Origin: HGM05190 sp964394205 | GTDB lineage: Bacteria > Bacteroidota > Bacteroidia > Bacteroidales > Muribaculaceae | Direction: 5' to 3' | DNA length: 64,000 nucleotides | NCBI GenBank assembly: GCA_964394205.1 | Contig: CAYMVS010000003.1 | Coordinates: 1-64,000 of the forward strand | Part shown: positions 36,452 to 44,702 of the stretch, in pieces | How the letters are laid out: each line of letters opens with the position of its first letter | How positions within the stretch are numbered: the stretch's first letter is position 1 | Made by a program: the position numbers and the translations under genes | The notes under the pieces: model-generated | Told to the model about the DNA's origin: nothing | Databases searched by the model: none | What the model saw: only the letters and a program-made list of their open reading frames with translations

Positions 36452-36459
36452 TATCTTTG
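36452..36459 (+). promoter_or_regulatory. Consensus promoter with no protein gene behind it
   Basis: TATCTTTG with TTG at 36430-36432, spacing exactly 19 bp. It is one of the best matches to the Bacteroidetes consensus in the window. Transcription would begin near 36467. Confidence 0.7.
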
Positions 36460-36466
36460 CAAATAA

Positions 36467-36590
36467 TCAAACATAATGTCGTGACAAGCGCTTTCTTAAC
36501 TTGAAAGTGCATTTTTAAGGTGACACATTCATCCTTTAATTATATCCGACACGTGAGAGGGCTCTCGACGTTGATGTCGAGAGCCCTTTT
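36467..36590 (+). ncRNA. Candidate small noncoding RNA
   Basis: A consensus promoter and a strong terminator bracket about 120 nt without a usable ORF: the only early ATG reads ATG TCG TGA. The predicted RNA has an internal hairpin (GCGCTTTC 36488-36495 with GAAAGTGC 36503-36510, then ATTTTT), a single-stranded AU-rich part, and the terminal hairpin. It lies upstream of nothing on the plus strand and convergent with ompA. I do not recognise it as 6S RNA, tmRNA, RNase P RNA or SRP RNA. Confidence 0.6.
36559..36590 (+). terminator. Terminator of the candidate small RNA
   Basis: GGGCTCTCGAC (36559-36569) pairs perfectly with GTCGAGAGCCC (36576-36586) around a 6-nt loop, followed by TTTT. Confidence 0.8.
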
Positions 36591-36698
36591 CCCCGGGATG
36601 AAGCCCGGGGTTCCAGACGATCATGAGCCTCCGGCTCGATGACAGCAGCTACACGAGCCTACGGCTCGTGGGCGGCGATTGCGAGCATAGGGCTCGGT
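36591..36698 (+). repeat. CCCCGGG palindromic repeat with three CGAGCC hairpins, copy 2
   Basis: CCCCGGG (36591-36597) with CCCGGGG (36604-36610), TTCCAGAC, then three hairpins of the form GAGCC-nn-GGCTC at about 36625-36640, 36653-36668 and 36682-36697, separated by GGCGATTGCGAG-type spacers. It is the longest array of this element in the window. Confidence 0.75.
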
Positions 36699-36765
36699 GA
36701 GGGGACACGGGCATAAGGCTGCTCGGTCGGGGTGACTTGTGTCTCCGGCCCGTAACATGATAAGC

Positions 36766-36812
36766 AAGGTCGCCACTCTCCGTTTTGCCGGAGGGTGGCG
36801 ACCTTTTATTTA
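36766..36812. terminator. Hairpin at the 3' end of ompA
   Basis: AAGGTCGCCACTCTCCG (36766-36782) pairs with CGGAGGGTGGCGACCTT (36789-36805), 17 bp with one G-U pair. It lies 24 bp past the ompA stop. The T run (TTTTATTT) is on the plus strand, so it may end plus-strand transcripts too. Confidence 0.65.
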
Positions 36813-36828
36813 AATTTGTTATGAAGGG

Positions 36829-37986
36829 TTATTTCTGGGGATTCTCGATGGTGCAGATTGAAACACGGTTCCAAGACTCTTCGTCAAACATGTGGCCGAT
36901 GCCTTCACCCTGAGCGTCGATGCGGTCGGCAGCGATGCCATATTTCTTGATGAGTGAGTTCTTGACTGACTCGGCACGAGCGGCGGCAAGTTTCTCGTTG
37001 AACTCGGCGTTACCGTCTTGTGATGCATAACCGCGAACCTGTACGGTAGCCTGAGGATGATTCTTCAGATAGCTTGCGATCATCTCTACGTTAGGCATTT
37101 GGTCGGCTGTGATGGCAGAAGAACCGATGCGGAAGAAGACGTAACGAACGCTGTTGAGCAATGTCTTGGTGTCGACCTCCTTGACAACCTTGGTGGTTGT
37201 GGTGGCGGGACGGTTCAGGCAAGCCTGGAGCTGAGCGTCGAGGGCAGCGTTGGCAGCCATTGAGGTGGCGAGGGCGGCGTTGGTGTCGTCGAGCTGGGCA
37301 CGCAGGTCGTTCACACTGGCGTTAAGGGCGGCAACAACGGCGGGGTCGATAACATCAACACACTGGAAACCGTTTCCAAACTTGTAGGTCAGACCTACCT
37401 GGCAGTTGAATGTGGCCTTGTTGATGTTGTAGGCTGCTGAGGTCTGTGCCACACCGGCATCACTCATATTGTAAGTTACTGAAGGCTTGAGGGCGATGGT
37501 AACTTTAGGGCTTACGTTAAAGTTGAAATTCAAACCGGCCTTGGTTGCAAAATAGTTCCAGTCACTACCGTTGGCTTGGTTTACATATTCATGCCCCCAA
37601 CCGGCACCGGCTACTGCCTCGATTTCAAACGGGCGGGTCGAGCACTGATAACCGCCAAAGAGGTTCATGAGATTGACTGTGCCGTAAGCACCGACGTAAG
37701 AGTTGTCGAAAGCGGTGCTTGAATGGGGACCTTGCCATGATGAGGTGTTTACACCGGCCACACCTTCAACGCCTACGCCAAATGTAGGTGAGATCTGCTT
37801 GGCAACATGAACTCCGGCAGTTCCTCTCATTGAGCCAAAGAAAGGTGAGTTGTGCAAGGGAGTGGTAACACCACCGTCAACACCTATTGACCAATTAGAA
37901 CCAAAATTTGTACTCTCGATTGCATTTTGTGCATTGGCTGTGAGAACACCTAAAGAGGCGACAGCGAGGATGGCAAACTTTTTCAT
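36829..37986 (-). CDS. OmpA-family outer-membrane protein
   Basis: This abundant-type porin-like protein has 385 residues: signal peptide (about 1-19, ending TANAQ), an N-terminal eight-strand-type barrel (about 23-205), a short helical linker (about 215-255) and a C-terminal OmpA peptidoglycan-binding domain (about 275-385) with VQVRGYASQDG, NEKLAAARAESVKN and GIAADRIDAQGEG. It anchors the outer membrane to peptidoglycan. It has a long leader (about 160 nt or more upstream) whose promoter is weakly defined; AACGTTTG near 38162-38169 on the minus strand is the best candidate. Confidence 0.93.
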   Translation of the reverse strand: MKKFAILAVASLGVLTANAQNAIESTNFGSNWSIGVDGGVTTPLHNSPFFGSMRGTAGVHVAKQISPTFGVGVEGVAGVNTSSWQGPHSSTAFDNSYVGAYGTVNLMNLFGGYQCSTRPFEIEAVAGAGWGHEYVNQANGSDWNYFATKAGLNFNFNVSPKVTIALKPSVTYNMSDAGVAQTSAAYNINKATFNCQVGLTYKFGNGFQCVDVIDPAVVAALNASVNDLRAQLDDTNAALATSMAANAALDAQLQACLNRPATTTTKVVKEVDTKTLLNSVRYVFFRIGSSAITADQMPNVEMIASYLKNHPQATVQVRGYASQDGNAEFNEKLAAARAESVKNSLIKKYGIAADRIDAQGEGIGHMFDEESWNRVSICTIENPQK

Positions 37987-38203
37987 AATATATAATTTTT
38001 ATTTAATGTTGTTAAATTTGGCAGGTTTCCCCGGTTGAAACGTGGGTCCTTAGCCGGTTGAATGTTTGTTGTTTGTTTTGAAGTTGTTTAAAAATTGTCT
38101 TAATCTTTAACTAATTTTGATTATTACTGAGCTAATCTCTATCAGCTTTATATCTTTATAACAAACGTTTATTCATAAAGTTGAAAATTTGCCAAATTTT
38201 GTA
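37987..38203. other. Leader and upstream region of ompA
   Basis: The 299-bp gap between ompA and lysC (37987-38285) is AT-rich. It holds the probable ompA leader and, at 38204-38251, the lysC terminator. I found no ORF with a plausible start. Confidence 0.5.
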
Positions 38204-38251
38204 AAAAAAATTAACGATGTCTCAACCCAACACACTGAATGAGACATCGTT
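38204..38251 (-). terminator. Terminator of ftsE-lysC
   Basis: On the minus strand, a perfect 12-bp stem (AACGATGTCTCA, 38213-38224, with 38240-38251) is followed by AATTTTTTTT. It lies 34 bp after the lysC stop. Confidence 0.85.
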
Positions 38252-38285
38252 ATATTTTTAAAAAATTTTCGGTCAACGGCCCGGG

Positions 38286-39599
38286 TCATCCAAAAAGATG
38301 CCGGCTGAGCTGATTGAGAGCCCTGACTTTGTCGTCTTTTCTGACAAGGAAAGAGATGTTGAAGTTGCTGCCGCCATAGCTTATCATCCTGACCGGGACA
38401 TCACGCAGGGCGTCGAGGGCTCGGGCCTCAAAGCCACAGTTCTGCCACTCGAGGTCGCCGACAACACATATTATCACCATGTCGCGGTCAACGGTGACGG
38501 CCCCGAGCTTGCTGAGCTCGTCGACGATATTCTCCAGATAACGCTGATTGTCGACCGTCACCGACACTCCGACCTCGGAGGTGGCCACCATGTCGACCGA
38601 CGTGCGGTACTTGTCAAAAATCTCAAATACCTTGCGCATGAAACCGTGGGCCAGCAACATGCGGCCGCTTTTGATCTTGATGGCCGTGATGTTGTCTTTG
38701 GCGGCCACGGCCTTGATGGTGTGGGTCTTTGGCATGTTGTGGATGAGGGTGCCGCGCGCCTCGGGCTGCATCGTGTTGAGCAGGCGCACCGGCAGATTGT
38801 TGTGCCGGGCGGGCAGGATGCAGGTCGGGTGCAGGATTTTCGCGCCAAAATAGGCCAGCTCGGCCGCCTCGTCAAAGTGAAGCTCGTCGACGGGGCGCGT
38901 GTTTGGCACAAACCGGGGGTCGTTGTTGTGCATCCCGTCAATGTCGGTCCATATCTCCACCTCCTCGGCGCCGATGGCACAACCGGCCAGAGATGCCGTG
39001 TAGTCGCTGCCGCCGCGACGCAGGTTGTCAATCTCGCCGCGCGCGTTGAGGCATATATACCCCTGTGTCAAAAACAGGTCGGCCCCGCCGTTCTCCTTGA
39101 TGAGACGCGTCAGGTGGGTCTTTATATAATATGTGTCGGGCTCGTCGTCGGCATTGACCCTCATGAAATCGAGAGCCGGCAACAGGGCCACGCGACATCC
39201 TGTCTCAAGCAGGTAGTTATACATCAGGGCGGTCGACATCAGCTCGCCCTGGGCAAGGATGCGCTTCTCGCCGCGCTCGTCGAGAGGTCGGTCAAAGAGC
39301 GATGTGATTGTCGACAGGCAGCCTTCGATCGCCTCGCGGGCTGCAGCGGCTGCCTCGGGTGTCGAGAACAGCTCGTCGATGGTCACATTATATTTACGTC
39401 TGAGCTCGTCGACGATGCCGCCGGCACTGACACTGTCGTTGCCATAGAGACAGCTCGTGATGCTGACAAGGGTATTTGTTGTGCCCGACATTGCCGAGAG
39501 CACCACCAGGTTGTGTCCACGCCCGGTGATCAGTTGAGCGACCTTTTTGATTCGCTCCGACGTCCCCACCGACGTCCCTCCAAATTTCAATACTTTCAT
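38286..39599 (-). CDS. lysC: Aspartate kinase
   Basis: The enzyme phosphorylates aspartate at the head of the lysine, threonine and methionine pathways. The 437 residues give a single-function enzyme: the kinase domain (about 1-285) begins KFGGTSVGTSERI and includes RGGSDYTAS, the substrate-binding glycine and serine region. A pair of ACT domains (about 300-437) would bind the feedback amino acid. It starts 25 bp after ftsE and is probably transcribed with it. Confidence 0.95.
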   Translation of the reverse strand: MKVLKFGGTSVGTSERIKKVAQLITGRGHNLVVLSAMSGTTNTLVSITSCLYGNDSVSAGGIVDELRRKYNVTIDELFSTPEAAAAAREAIEGCLSTITSLFDRPLDERGEKRILAQGELMSTALMYNYLLETGCRVALLPALDFMRVNADDEPDTYYIKTHLTRLIKENGGADLFLTQGYICLNARGEIDNLRRGGSDYTASLAGCAIGAEEVEIWTDIDGMHNNDPRFVPNTRPVDELHFDEAAELAYFGAKILHPTCILPARHNNLPVRLLNTMQPEARGTLIHNMPKTHTIKAVAAKDNITAIKIKSGRMLLAHGFMRKVFEIFDKYRTSVDMVATSEVGVSVTVDNQRYLENIVDELSKLGAVTVDRDMVIICVVGDLEWQNCGFEARALDALRDVPVRMISYGGSNFNISFLVRKDDKVRALNQLSRHLFG

Positions 39600-39624
39600 T
39601 TCCGGTTATCGGTCAATGGGATGC

Positions 39625-40305
39625 TCACCCCACGACCTCTTCAATCAAACGTTTATTATCAATCTGCAAGACGCGGGCCGGAAACATCTCGACCAGCGCC
39701 ATGTTGTGTGTGGCCATCAGGACAGCCACCCCCTTGTCGGCGATGCGTTGCAACAGAGCCACGATCTGCTCACACGCCTCCCCGTCAAGATTGCCCGTCG
39801 GCTCGTCGGCAAGGATCAGACGGGGCTTGTTGAGCAACGCGCGCGCTATGACGACACGCTGCTGCTCACCTCCCGACAGCTCGTGGGGCATCTTGTAACC
39901 TTTATTCAGCATACCGACCTCTTTGAGCACATTGTCGATGCGCTCCTCGATGGCCTCCCGCCCGCGCCAGCCGGTGGCCTTGAGCACAAACTCCAGGTTG
40001 GCAAAAACAGTGCGGTCGGTCAGCAACCTGAAGTCCTGAAAAACTATACCTATCTCGCGGCGCAGGTATGGTATCTCGCGGCGGCGTATCACGGTCATGT
40101 CCCGGTCAAGCACCCTCGCCTCACCCTTCGAGACCGGAATCTCGCCATATATCGACTTGAGCAACGTGCTTTTGCCCGAACCGACACGGCCTATCAGGTA
40201 GACCATCTCGCCCGGGCGAACCGTCATGTCAACCTCCTTGAGCACCATATACTCGCGGCGGCTGAGCTCCACATCCTTATACTTTATTACTTCAGTCATG
40301 CCCAA
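39625..40305 (-). CDS. ftsE: Cell-division ABC transporter ATPase FtsE
   Basis: FtsE is the ATPase partner of FtsX, which controls peptidoglycan hydrolases at the division septum. The protein has 226 residues, with Walker A GRVGSGKS (39-46), the signature LSGGEQQ (143-149) and Walker B ILADEP (164-169). The start EVIKYKDVELSRREYMVLKEV and the size fit FtsE. No ftsX gene is adjacent: lysC follows instead. LolD-like ATPases are similar, so the assignment rests on overall resemblance. Confidence 0.82.
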   Translation of the reverse strand: MGMTEVIKYKDVELSRREYMVLKEVDMTVRPGEMVYLIGRVGSGKSTLLKSIYGEIPVSKGEARVLDRDMTVIRRREIPYLRREIGIVFQDFRLLTDRTVFANLEFVLKATGWRGREAIEERIDNVLKEVGMLNKGYKMPHELSGGEQQRVVIARALLNKPRLILADEPTGNLDGEACEQIVALLQRIADKGVAVLMATHNMALVEMFPARVLQIDNKRLIEEVVG

Positions 40306-40319
40306 TCACAAATAATTTG

Positions 40320-40327
40320 CAAAGATA
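40320..40327 (-). promoter_or_regulatory. Promoter of ftsE-lysC
   Basis: Minus-strand TATCTTTG, 15 bp before the ftsE start. Confidence 0.6.
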
Positions 40328-40382
40328 GGCAAAAATTAAAAATTATATATTAATTTTTAGACTGAATCTATCGAGGGCTTGC

Positions 40383-40402
40383 AAAAACTGTCAAAACAGT
40401 CA
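40383..40402 (-). terminator. Possible terminator of the sigma factor operon
   Basis: On the minus strand, GACTGT and ACAGT form a short stem followed by five T. It lies just past the stop at 40424. Confidence 0.4.
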
Positions 40403-40423
40403 TGCAACCATGCCTCAAACACT

Positions 40424-40981
40424 CTATTCCGACAAATCGTCGAGCATACGGCTTATCAGGCGCCGGTCCCGTCGGTCGAGCATCAGACCGATTGCCCCGC
40501 CTATCACCAAGCCGACCCAGGCGCCGGCAATCACCTCCACGCTGAACATGTCGCCCATGGCATAAAACATCAGGCCGATGGTGACGGCTCCGAGCGCCAC
40601 CGAGACAAACTTGAGCCTCATCTTCAGCCGACGGTATTTGACAAGAGCGTTCACGGCCTCTTTGACCGAGAGTTTCATGAAGTCGATGTTTGACAACACA
40701 TAGTAAAGCACACACTGAAACGCGGCCATGACGATGAAAAACAGGGTGTAGACCAAGCCAAACCACCGCGGGAAATCAATCCCCCCGGTCACGCGGCACA
40801 GCGGGATGAGCGCCGGCGCCACAAGACAGACAGCGACAATCACACACTGGCTCATGGCGATGCGCTCGCGGGTCGAGGTTAGACGCCGGTTGACCGTCCT
40901 GTCTATGAGGTCTCTCTCGCGCTCATCTCTCTTTATGGTGGTCTTGTTCCACTGCTTTTTGAGTTTATCCAGATTGTCCAT
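40424..40981 (-). CDS. Four-helix membrane protein paired with an ECF sigma factor
   Basis: The 185-residue protein begins with a charged cytoplasmic segment (MDNLDKLKKQWNK, then a basic stretch to about 40), followed by four membrane helices (about 43-62, 72-95, 123-142 and 146-166) and a basic tail. The length, topology and position 18 bp after an ECF sigma factor gene suggest a membrane anti-sigma or signal partner, but I see no zinc-binding anti-sigma motif (HxxxCxxC). I do not recognise a named family. Confidence 0.7.
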   Translation of the reverse strand: MDNLDKLKKQWNKTTIKRDERERDLIDRTVNRRLTSTRERIAMSQCVIVAVCLVAPALIPLCRVTGGIDFPRWFGLVYTLFFIVMAAFQCVLYYVLSNIDFMKLSVKEAVNALVKYRRLKMRLKFVSVALGAVTIGLMFYAMGDMFSVEVIAGAWVGLVIGGAIGLMLDRRDRRLISRMLDDLSE

Positions 40982-40999
40982 TGTTTTCAGTCTTAAGGT

Positions 41000-41497
41000 T
41001 TACGATTGTGCGTTCTTGGCCAGTTGCATTTTTATGCGCCTGAGTCGTGACGCTATATTGTTGCGACCCAACCCTGTGACCGCAGCTATCTCGTCATAAC
41101 TCATCTCGTCGAGCCACATCAGGATGATAGACTTGTCGATGTCGCGCAGGTTGGCAATCATGTCATACATCTGGTGGAGGTTGTCGACGGTGCTGTCATC
41201 ATCGACCGGCAGGTCGACAATCGAATCGAGTGACCGCCGCCCGACACTGTGGCGCGACACCCGGCGACGCGACGAGATGCATGTGTTGATACACGCCCGG
41301 TAGATCCACGTTGAGAGTTTCGACCGACCCTCAAAGCTGTCGATCCCTTGCCAGAGCGTGATCAGCGACTCCTGATACAGGTCATGAAAATGATCGACAT
41401 CGTCGGCATACATGAAACAGATCTTCCTTATCAACTGCTCATGATCGTTGACGATATCAACAAAACGTTGCTCTTTTGGGGACCGGTGTTGAGACAT
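41000..41497 (-). CDS. RNA polymerase sigma factor, ECF subfamily
   Basis: The 165-residue protein has sigma region 2 (about 10-80, with DLYQESLITLW and the -10 binding part around FEGRSKLSTWIYRACINTCI, read in two pieces) and region 4 (about 105-160, with the helix-turn-helix in MSYDEIAAVTGLGRNNIASRL). It would direct transcription of a small regulon, possibly for envelope stress. I start at 41497 (MSQHRSPKE), since the upstream in-frame start adds only seven residues. The next gene, 18 bp on, encodes a membrane protein that may control it. A divergent gene begins 43 bp away, so the same region may hold an autoregulated promoter. Confidence 0.9.
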   Translation of the reverse strand: MSQHRSPKEQRFVDIVNDHEQLIRKICFMYADDVDHFHDLYQESLITLWQGIDSFEGRSKLSTWIYRACINTCISSRRRVSRHSVGRRSLDSIVDLPVDDDSTVDNLHQMYDMIANLRDIDKSIILMWLDEMSYDEIAAVTGLGRNNIASRLRRIKMQLAKNAQS

Positions 41498-41540
41498 AAC
41501 TGAATATATGACGCACAAAATTTCTTAAAGTTGCAACATA

Positions 41541-42203
41541 ATGGCTAATTTTGTGGCGATGGAACGAAATTTGATAAGTGACAGCGAGCACTCGCTGCAA
41601 ATGATTGTCGAGGGCGACATCGCCGGGGCGGTCAGGCTGTCGGGCGAGACTTTGGCCGGCGCCGACGCGGCATGGACAGCGGCTTTCAACAGCAACCGCG
41701 ACACGGCCCCGGCGCTTGACACTCTGCTACGCGCCGCCTACGCCCACATCTCGGCCCTCAGTGCCGCCGGCGAGGTGGCCCAAGCCTTTTCAACCTCGCT
41801 CATAGTGCTCTATGCCTCGGTGATAGACCGCTCGGAGGGGGCGCCGACAATACATGGCCGGTTGACCCTATGGCTCGTCGGTCTCGATATGCTTCAGCAG
41901 CTTGTTGACCGACTTTACGGCGACACTGCGCCCGACGGTGACACCGCCGCCCACATCCGTGCCGCCATTACCTATATGTCATCGATGCTCCACCGGGTCT
42001 ATCGTCAGGCGATCGCCTGTGGCATAGACAGCCCGGTTGTCAACGACGCCTACACCATGCTCTCCTCGCTGAGCCGGGTCATTCAATGGCCCGTGGTCAA
42101 TGTCAACGGCACCCACGTCGACATCACCGCCGACCCTACCCCGCTCATGGCCGACCTCACCGGCCGCCTCCGCGCCCTGGCCCTCTTCACCATCGGCCAG
42201 TAG
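41541..42203 (+). CDS. Hypothetical helical protein divergent from the sigma factor
   Basis: A protein of 220 residues, almost fully alpha-helical by eye, soluble, without signal peptide, cysteine motif or membrane segment. It has Ala-rich helices (for example LAGADAAWTAAF and LRAAYAHISALSAAG) like TPR or tandem helical-hairpin proteins. I do not recognise it. Either ATG at 41541 or 41559 could be the start. Its place opposite an ECF sigma factor gene with only 43 bp between them suggests shared control. Confidence 0.75.
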   Translation: MANFVAMERNLISDSEHSLQMIVEGDIAGAVRLSGETLAGADAAWTAAFNSNRDTAPALDTLLRAAYAHISALSAAGEVAQAFSTSLIVLYASVIDRSEGAPTIHGRLTLWLVGLDMLQQLVDRLYGDTAPDGDTAAHIRAAITYMSSMLHRVYRQAIACGIDSPVVNDAYTMLSSLSRVIQWPVVNVNGTHVDITADPTPLMADLTGRLRALALFTIGQ

Positions 42204-42216
42204 GTACTCAAAAACC

Positions 42217-42258
42217 AACAAAGGCGCCGGCAACCGGGTGGTTGTCAGCGCCTTTGTT
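42217..42258. terminator. Bidirectional terminator between convergent genes
   Basis: AACAAAGGCGC (42217-42227) pairs with GCGCCTTTGTT (42248-42258); the enclosed GCAACC and GGTTGT may extend the hairpin. It lies between the stops at 42203 and 42280. Confidence 0.75.
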
Positions 42259-42279
42259 GTTACATGATGTCCTTAGTGT

Positions 42280-44697
42280 TTATTTGGCTTTCAGGATGTA
42301 AAGGCCGTGGACATTGAGGTTGCCGGTCGAGGTGTTGGTAATTCTGACCAGAGCGGGACCGGCGCTCTTGAGAGCCGACGACAGGTCGAGCTCAACATTG
42401 CCCTTCTTCTGATTGAGCGTGCTGACGGTGGTCCATGTGGCGCCGCCATCGGTGCTCAGCTCGATTGAACCCTTGTAAGAGCCTGTGCGCAACAGCTGAA
42501 CCTTGAACACCGAGATGCTCGGACAGCTGATTACCATTGTGCCCCCCTCCTTGGGGATGCCGATAGCACCGGTGTAGTTGCTGGGCACACTTTCGGTGCC
42601 GCTGTAATCGGGCACAAACGAGCCACCCTCGCTGACGGTGATGGTACCGTCGCTGAGCCAGGTGTTTGTCTGAGCGGCATTGTCGGCGTTAAACCAGAAA
42701 TAATCGGTCCCGTCGGCGTTGGCCATGAAGATGTCGCCGTTCTCGACGGGGTCGGTGCTACCGCCGCCACCGCCGCCAACCGAGCCCATGGCCGCGTTTC
42801 CGTTGCCGAAAGGATACTCGTCGCCCTCGGTCGAGTCGCCGCCATTGAAGCGCGAGGCTGCCTTGTCGCCAAACGAGGTGCTCCCCTCATAGAAGCCCAC
42901 AAGCGTGTTGCGGTAGTTTTGAATAGCTGTCGACAAGGCCGAGATCACATTGTAGTCCTTATCCTGAAGATTGTTGTTGAAAGTCCAGTGGAAGTCGCCG
43001 TGATTGATGCGGCCGGCGCCGTAGGTTCCCTTGACTATCGAGGGGATCTGCTCGGGAGCATCGGGGGTGTAGGCATACATCAAGGATGAATTGGTGTCAA
43101 AATTTGAGTAGGTCCTGCCGCCCGACTTGGCCTTGATGCTTGAGGGAACTGTCGTGTTGCGGTCGGTCACCTCGTAGGCGTCAAACTCAACGGTGTTGTT
43201 CTCACTCCAGGGACGGTAGAAATACCAACCGGTCAACACATTGTTGTAGGCCTTGATCACACCGCCGTCCTCGCCCGAGAATGTACCTTTGCCTGAGGGG
43301 GTCGAGCCTTCACCCATCACGTCGCTGCCCTGAAGAGAGATGAGCATGGGATATTTGCAGTCACGGAAATAGTTGGCCTCGACAAATGCCTCGCTCGACA
43401 TGGCGGCGCCGATGCCGTATTTTGAGACGCCGTCATAGTAGTTGTTGTAGACGTGTACGCTCATGGTTCGGATGCGCGGATGGCGCGAGTCGCTGTGGTC
43501 AAACCAGTTGTGATGATAGGTGATATAGTTGGGGCCGCTCTCGCTCTTCATGCCACACAGCGAAGCCTTTCCGCTGTCCCACAGGTGATTGTAGGCCAAT
43601 GTGACATACTGGGTGTCACCTTTGAGGTCGAGGGTTCCGTCACCCTTTGCCTGGTCGCTGTCGCCGCCCGGCTCGCCATAGAAGATGTCGAGGTTGTGGA
43701 TCCACAGGTGTGAGTTGTCGGTGTCCATCGACACGGCGTCGTCCATGAAGTACATGATGGCAAAATTGCGCATCTCCACGCTCTGGGTGTTTCTCAAAAG
43801 GAAACCGAAATTGTGGATGACGGCGTCGTCGCCAATACCCTCGATTGTTATGTTCATCTCGGCGTAGGCGCTCTTGCCCTTGATCTGGATACCCTCGGCG
43901 CTGCTAAGCATATCGTCGAGGTCAGAGCGGTCGATGCGGCCAATTATACGGAAAGCGATAGGTGTCTTGTCATATCCTTTCTGATAGCCGTAGATGATAT
44001 TCTGGAAGCCGGTGAAGGTCTCCACATTGCCCTTGCTGCTTGTTATGATGTCGGTCGAGATTGTCTTGCAGTTGTCGGCTGTCACATATATCACTTTCGC
44101 GCCATCCTTGAGCGTGCCGTCATTTTTGTAGGCACCCACACCCTGGCTGTAGTTGAAGTGGGCAAAACCGCCGCGGTCGTGAGCCTTGACGTTGAGCACG
44201 GCTGTCTCCGAGGCCATACCCTCCATCTGTGTGCCACCCATCACGGGAACCACCTTCATGATATACTGACCCTCCTTGAGACCGGGCATATCGGCGCGGC
44301 CGTATGAACCGTAGTTACGCACCAGCTGATAGTCGAGCTTACGGTACTCGGGGTCGTTGACACCCTTGACATAGACCATGTAGTTGTCGGCCCCGGTCAT
44401 GTTCTCCCACTTGACGTAGGTTGTCTCAAACCAACCGCCGGCCTCGATGATATTGACCGTGCCGGCCACGCTCTTCAAGAATGAAATACCGCTCACAGTG
44501 CCGTCATACACCTTTGCGTCGCCCGCCAAAGGATTGACCGTCACGCGACCACCGTCGATGTCGATGCTCTCGACATCGGTTGTATTGAAAGTTTCGGTCG
44601 CGCCGCCGAGCAGGGTTATGTTAACCTTGTTTTGGGCCTGAAAAGAAAAGGCCGAGGCAAGCATCAGCGCTGCCGGGATAAATGTAGATTTTTTCAT
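42280..44697 (-). CDS. Secreted PL1-type pectate lyase with C-terminal accessory domain
   Basis: This 805-residue exported protein cleaves polygalacturonate by beta-elimination, judged from its PL1 core. A signal peptide (about 1-21) and a fibronectin-like region (about 85-165) precede the parallel beta-helix (about 195-480). The beta-helix has SHLWIHNLDIFYG, the calcium-site acids in DSDQAKGDGTLDL and HPRIRTMSVHVYNNY, in which an Arg is catalytic in this family. A Gly-rich linker (GGGGGG near 665) leads to a C-terminal beta-sandwich domain. It starts 5 bp after the small sorting-tail protein gene. Unlike that protein it has no plain type IX tail. Confidence 0.9.
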   Translation of the reverse strand: MKKSTFIPAALMLASAFSFQAQNKVNITLLGGATETFNTTDVESIDIDGGRVTVNPLAGDAKVYDGTVSGISFLKSVAGTVNIIEAGGWFETTYVKWENMTGADNYMVYVKGVNDPEYRKLDYQLVRNYGSYGRADMPGLKEGQYIMKVVPVMGGTQMEGMASETAVLNVKAHDRGGFAHFNYSQGVGAYKNDGTLKDGAKVIYVTADNCKTISTDIITSSKGNVETFTGFQNIIYGYQKGYDKTPIAFRIIGRIDRSDLDDMLSSAEGIQIKGKSAYAEMNITIEGIGDDAVIHNFGFLLRNTQSVEMRNFAIMYFMDDAVSMDTDNSHLWIHNLDIFYGEPGGDSDQAKGDGTLDLKGDTQYVTLAYNHLWDSGKASLCGMKSESGPNYITYHHNWFDHSDSRHPRIRTMSVHVYNNYYDGVSKYGIGAAMSSEAFVEANYFRDCKYPMLISLQGSDVMGEGSTPSGKGTFSGEDGGVIKAYNNVLTGWYFYRPWSENNTVEFDAYEVTDRNTTVPSSIKAKSGGRTYSNFDTNSSLMYAYTPDAPEQIPSIVKGTYGAGRINHGDFHWTFNNNLQDKDYNVISALSTAIQNYRNTLVGFYEGSTSFGDKAASRFNGGDSTEGDEYPFGNGNAAMGSVGGGGGGSTDPVENGDIFMANADGTDYFWFNADNAAQTNTWLSDGTITVSEGGSFVPDYSGTESVPSNYTGAIGIPKEGGTMVISCPSISVFKVQLLRTGSYKGSIELSTDGGATWTTVSTLNQKKGNVELDLSSALKSAGPALVRITNTSTGNLNVHGLYILKAK

Positions 44698-44702
44698 GGC
44701 CG

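Noticed and set aside
36591..36698. Possible CRISPR array
   Set aside because: The repeats are short palindromes of uneven spacing with repeated, not unique, spacers, and there are no cas genes in the window.
38298..39833. 511-codon open frame on the plus strand opposite lysC
   Set aside because: It lies fully against the well-supported aspartate kinase and the end of ftsE, reads His/Arg/Gly-rich without any family motif, and is a result of high GC codon bias.
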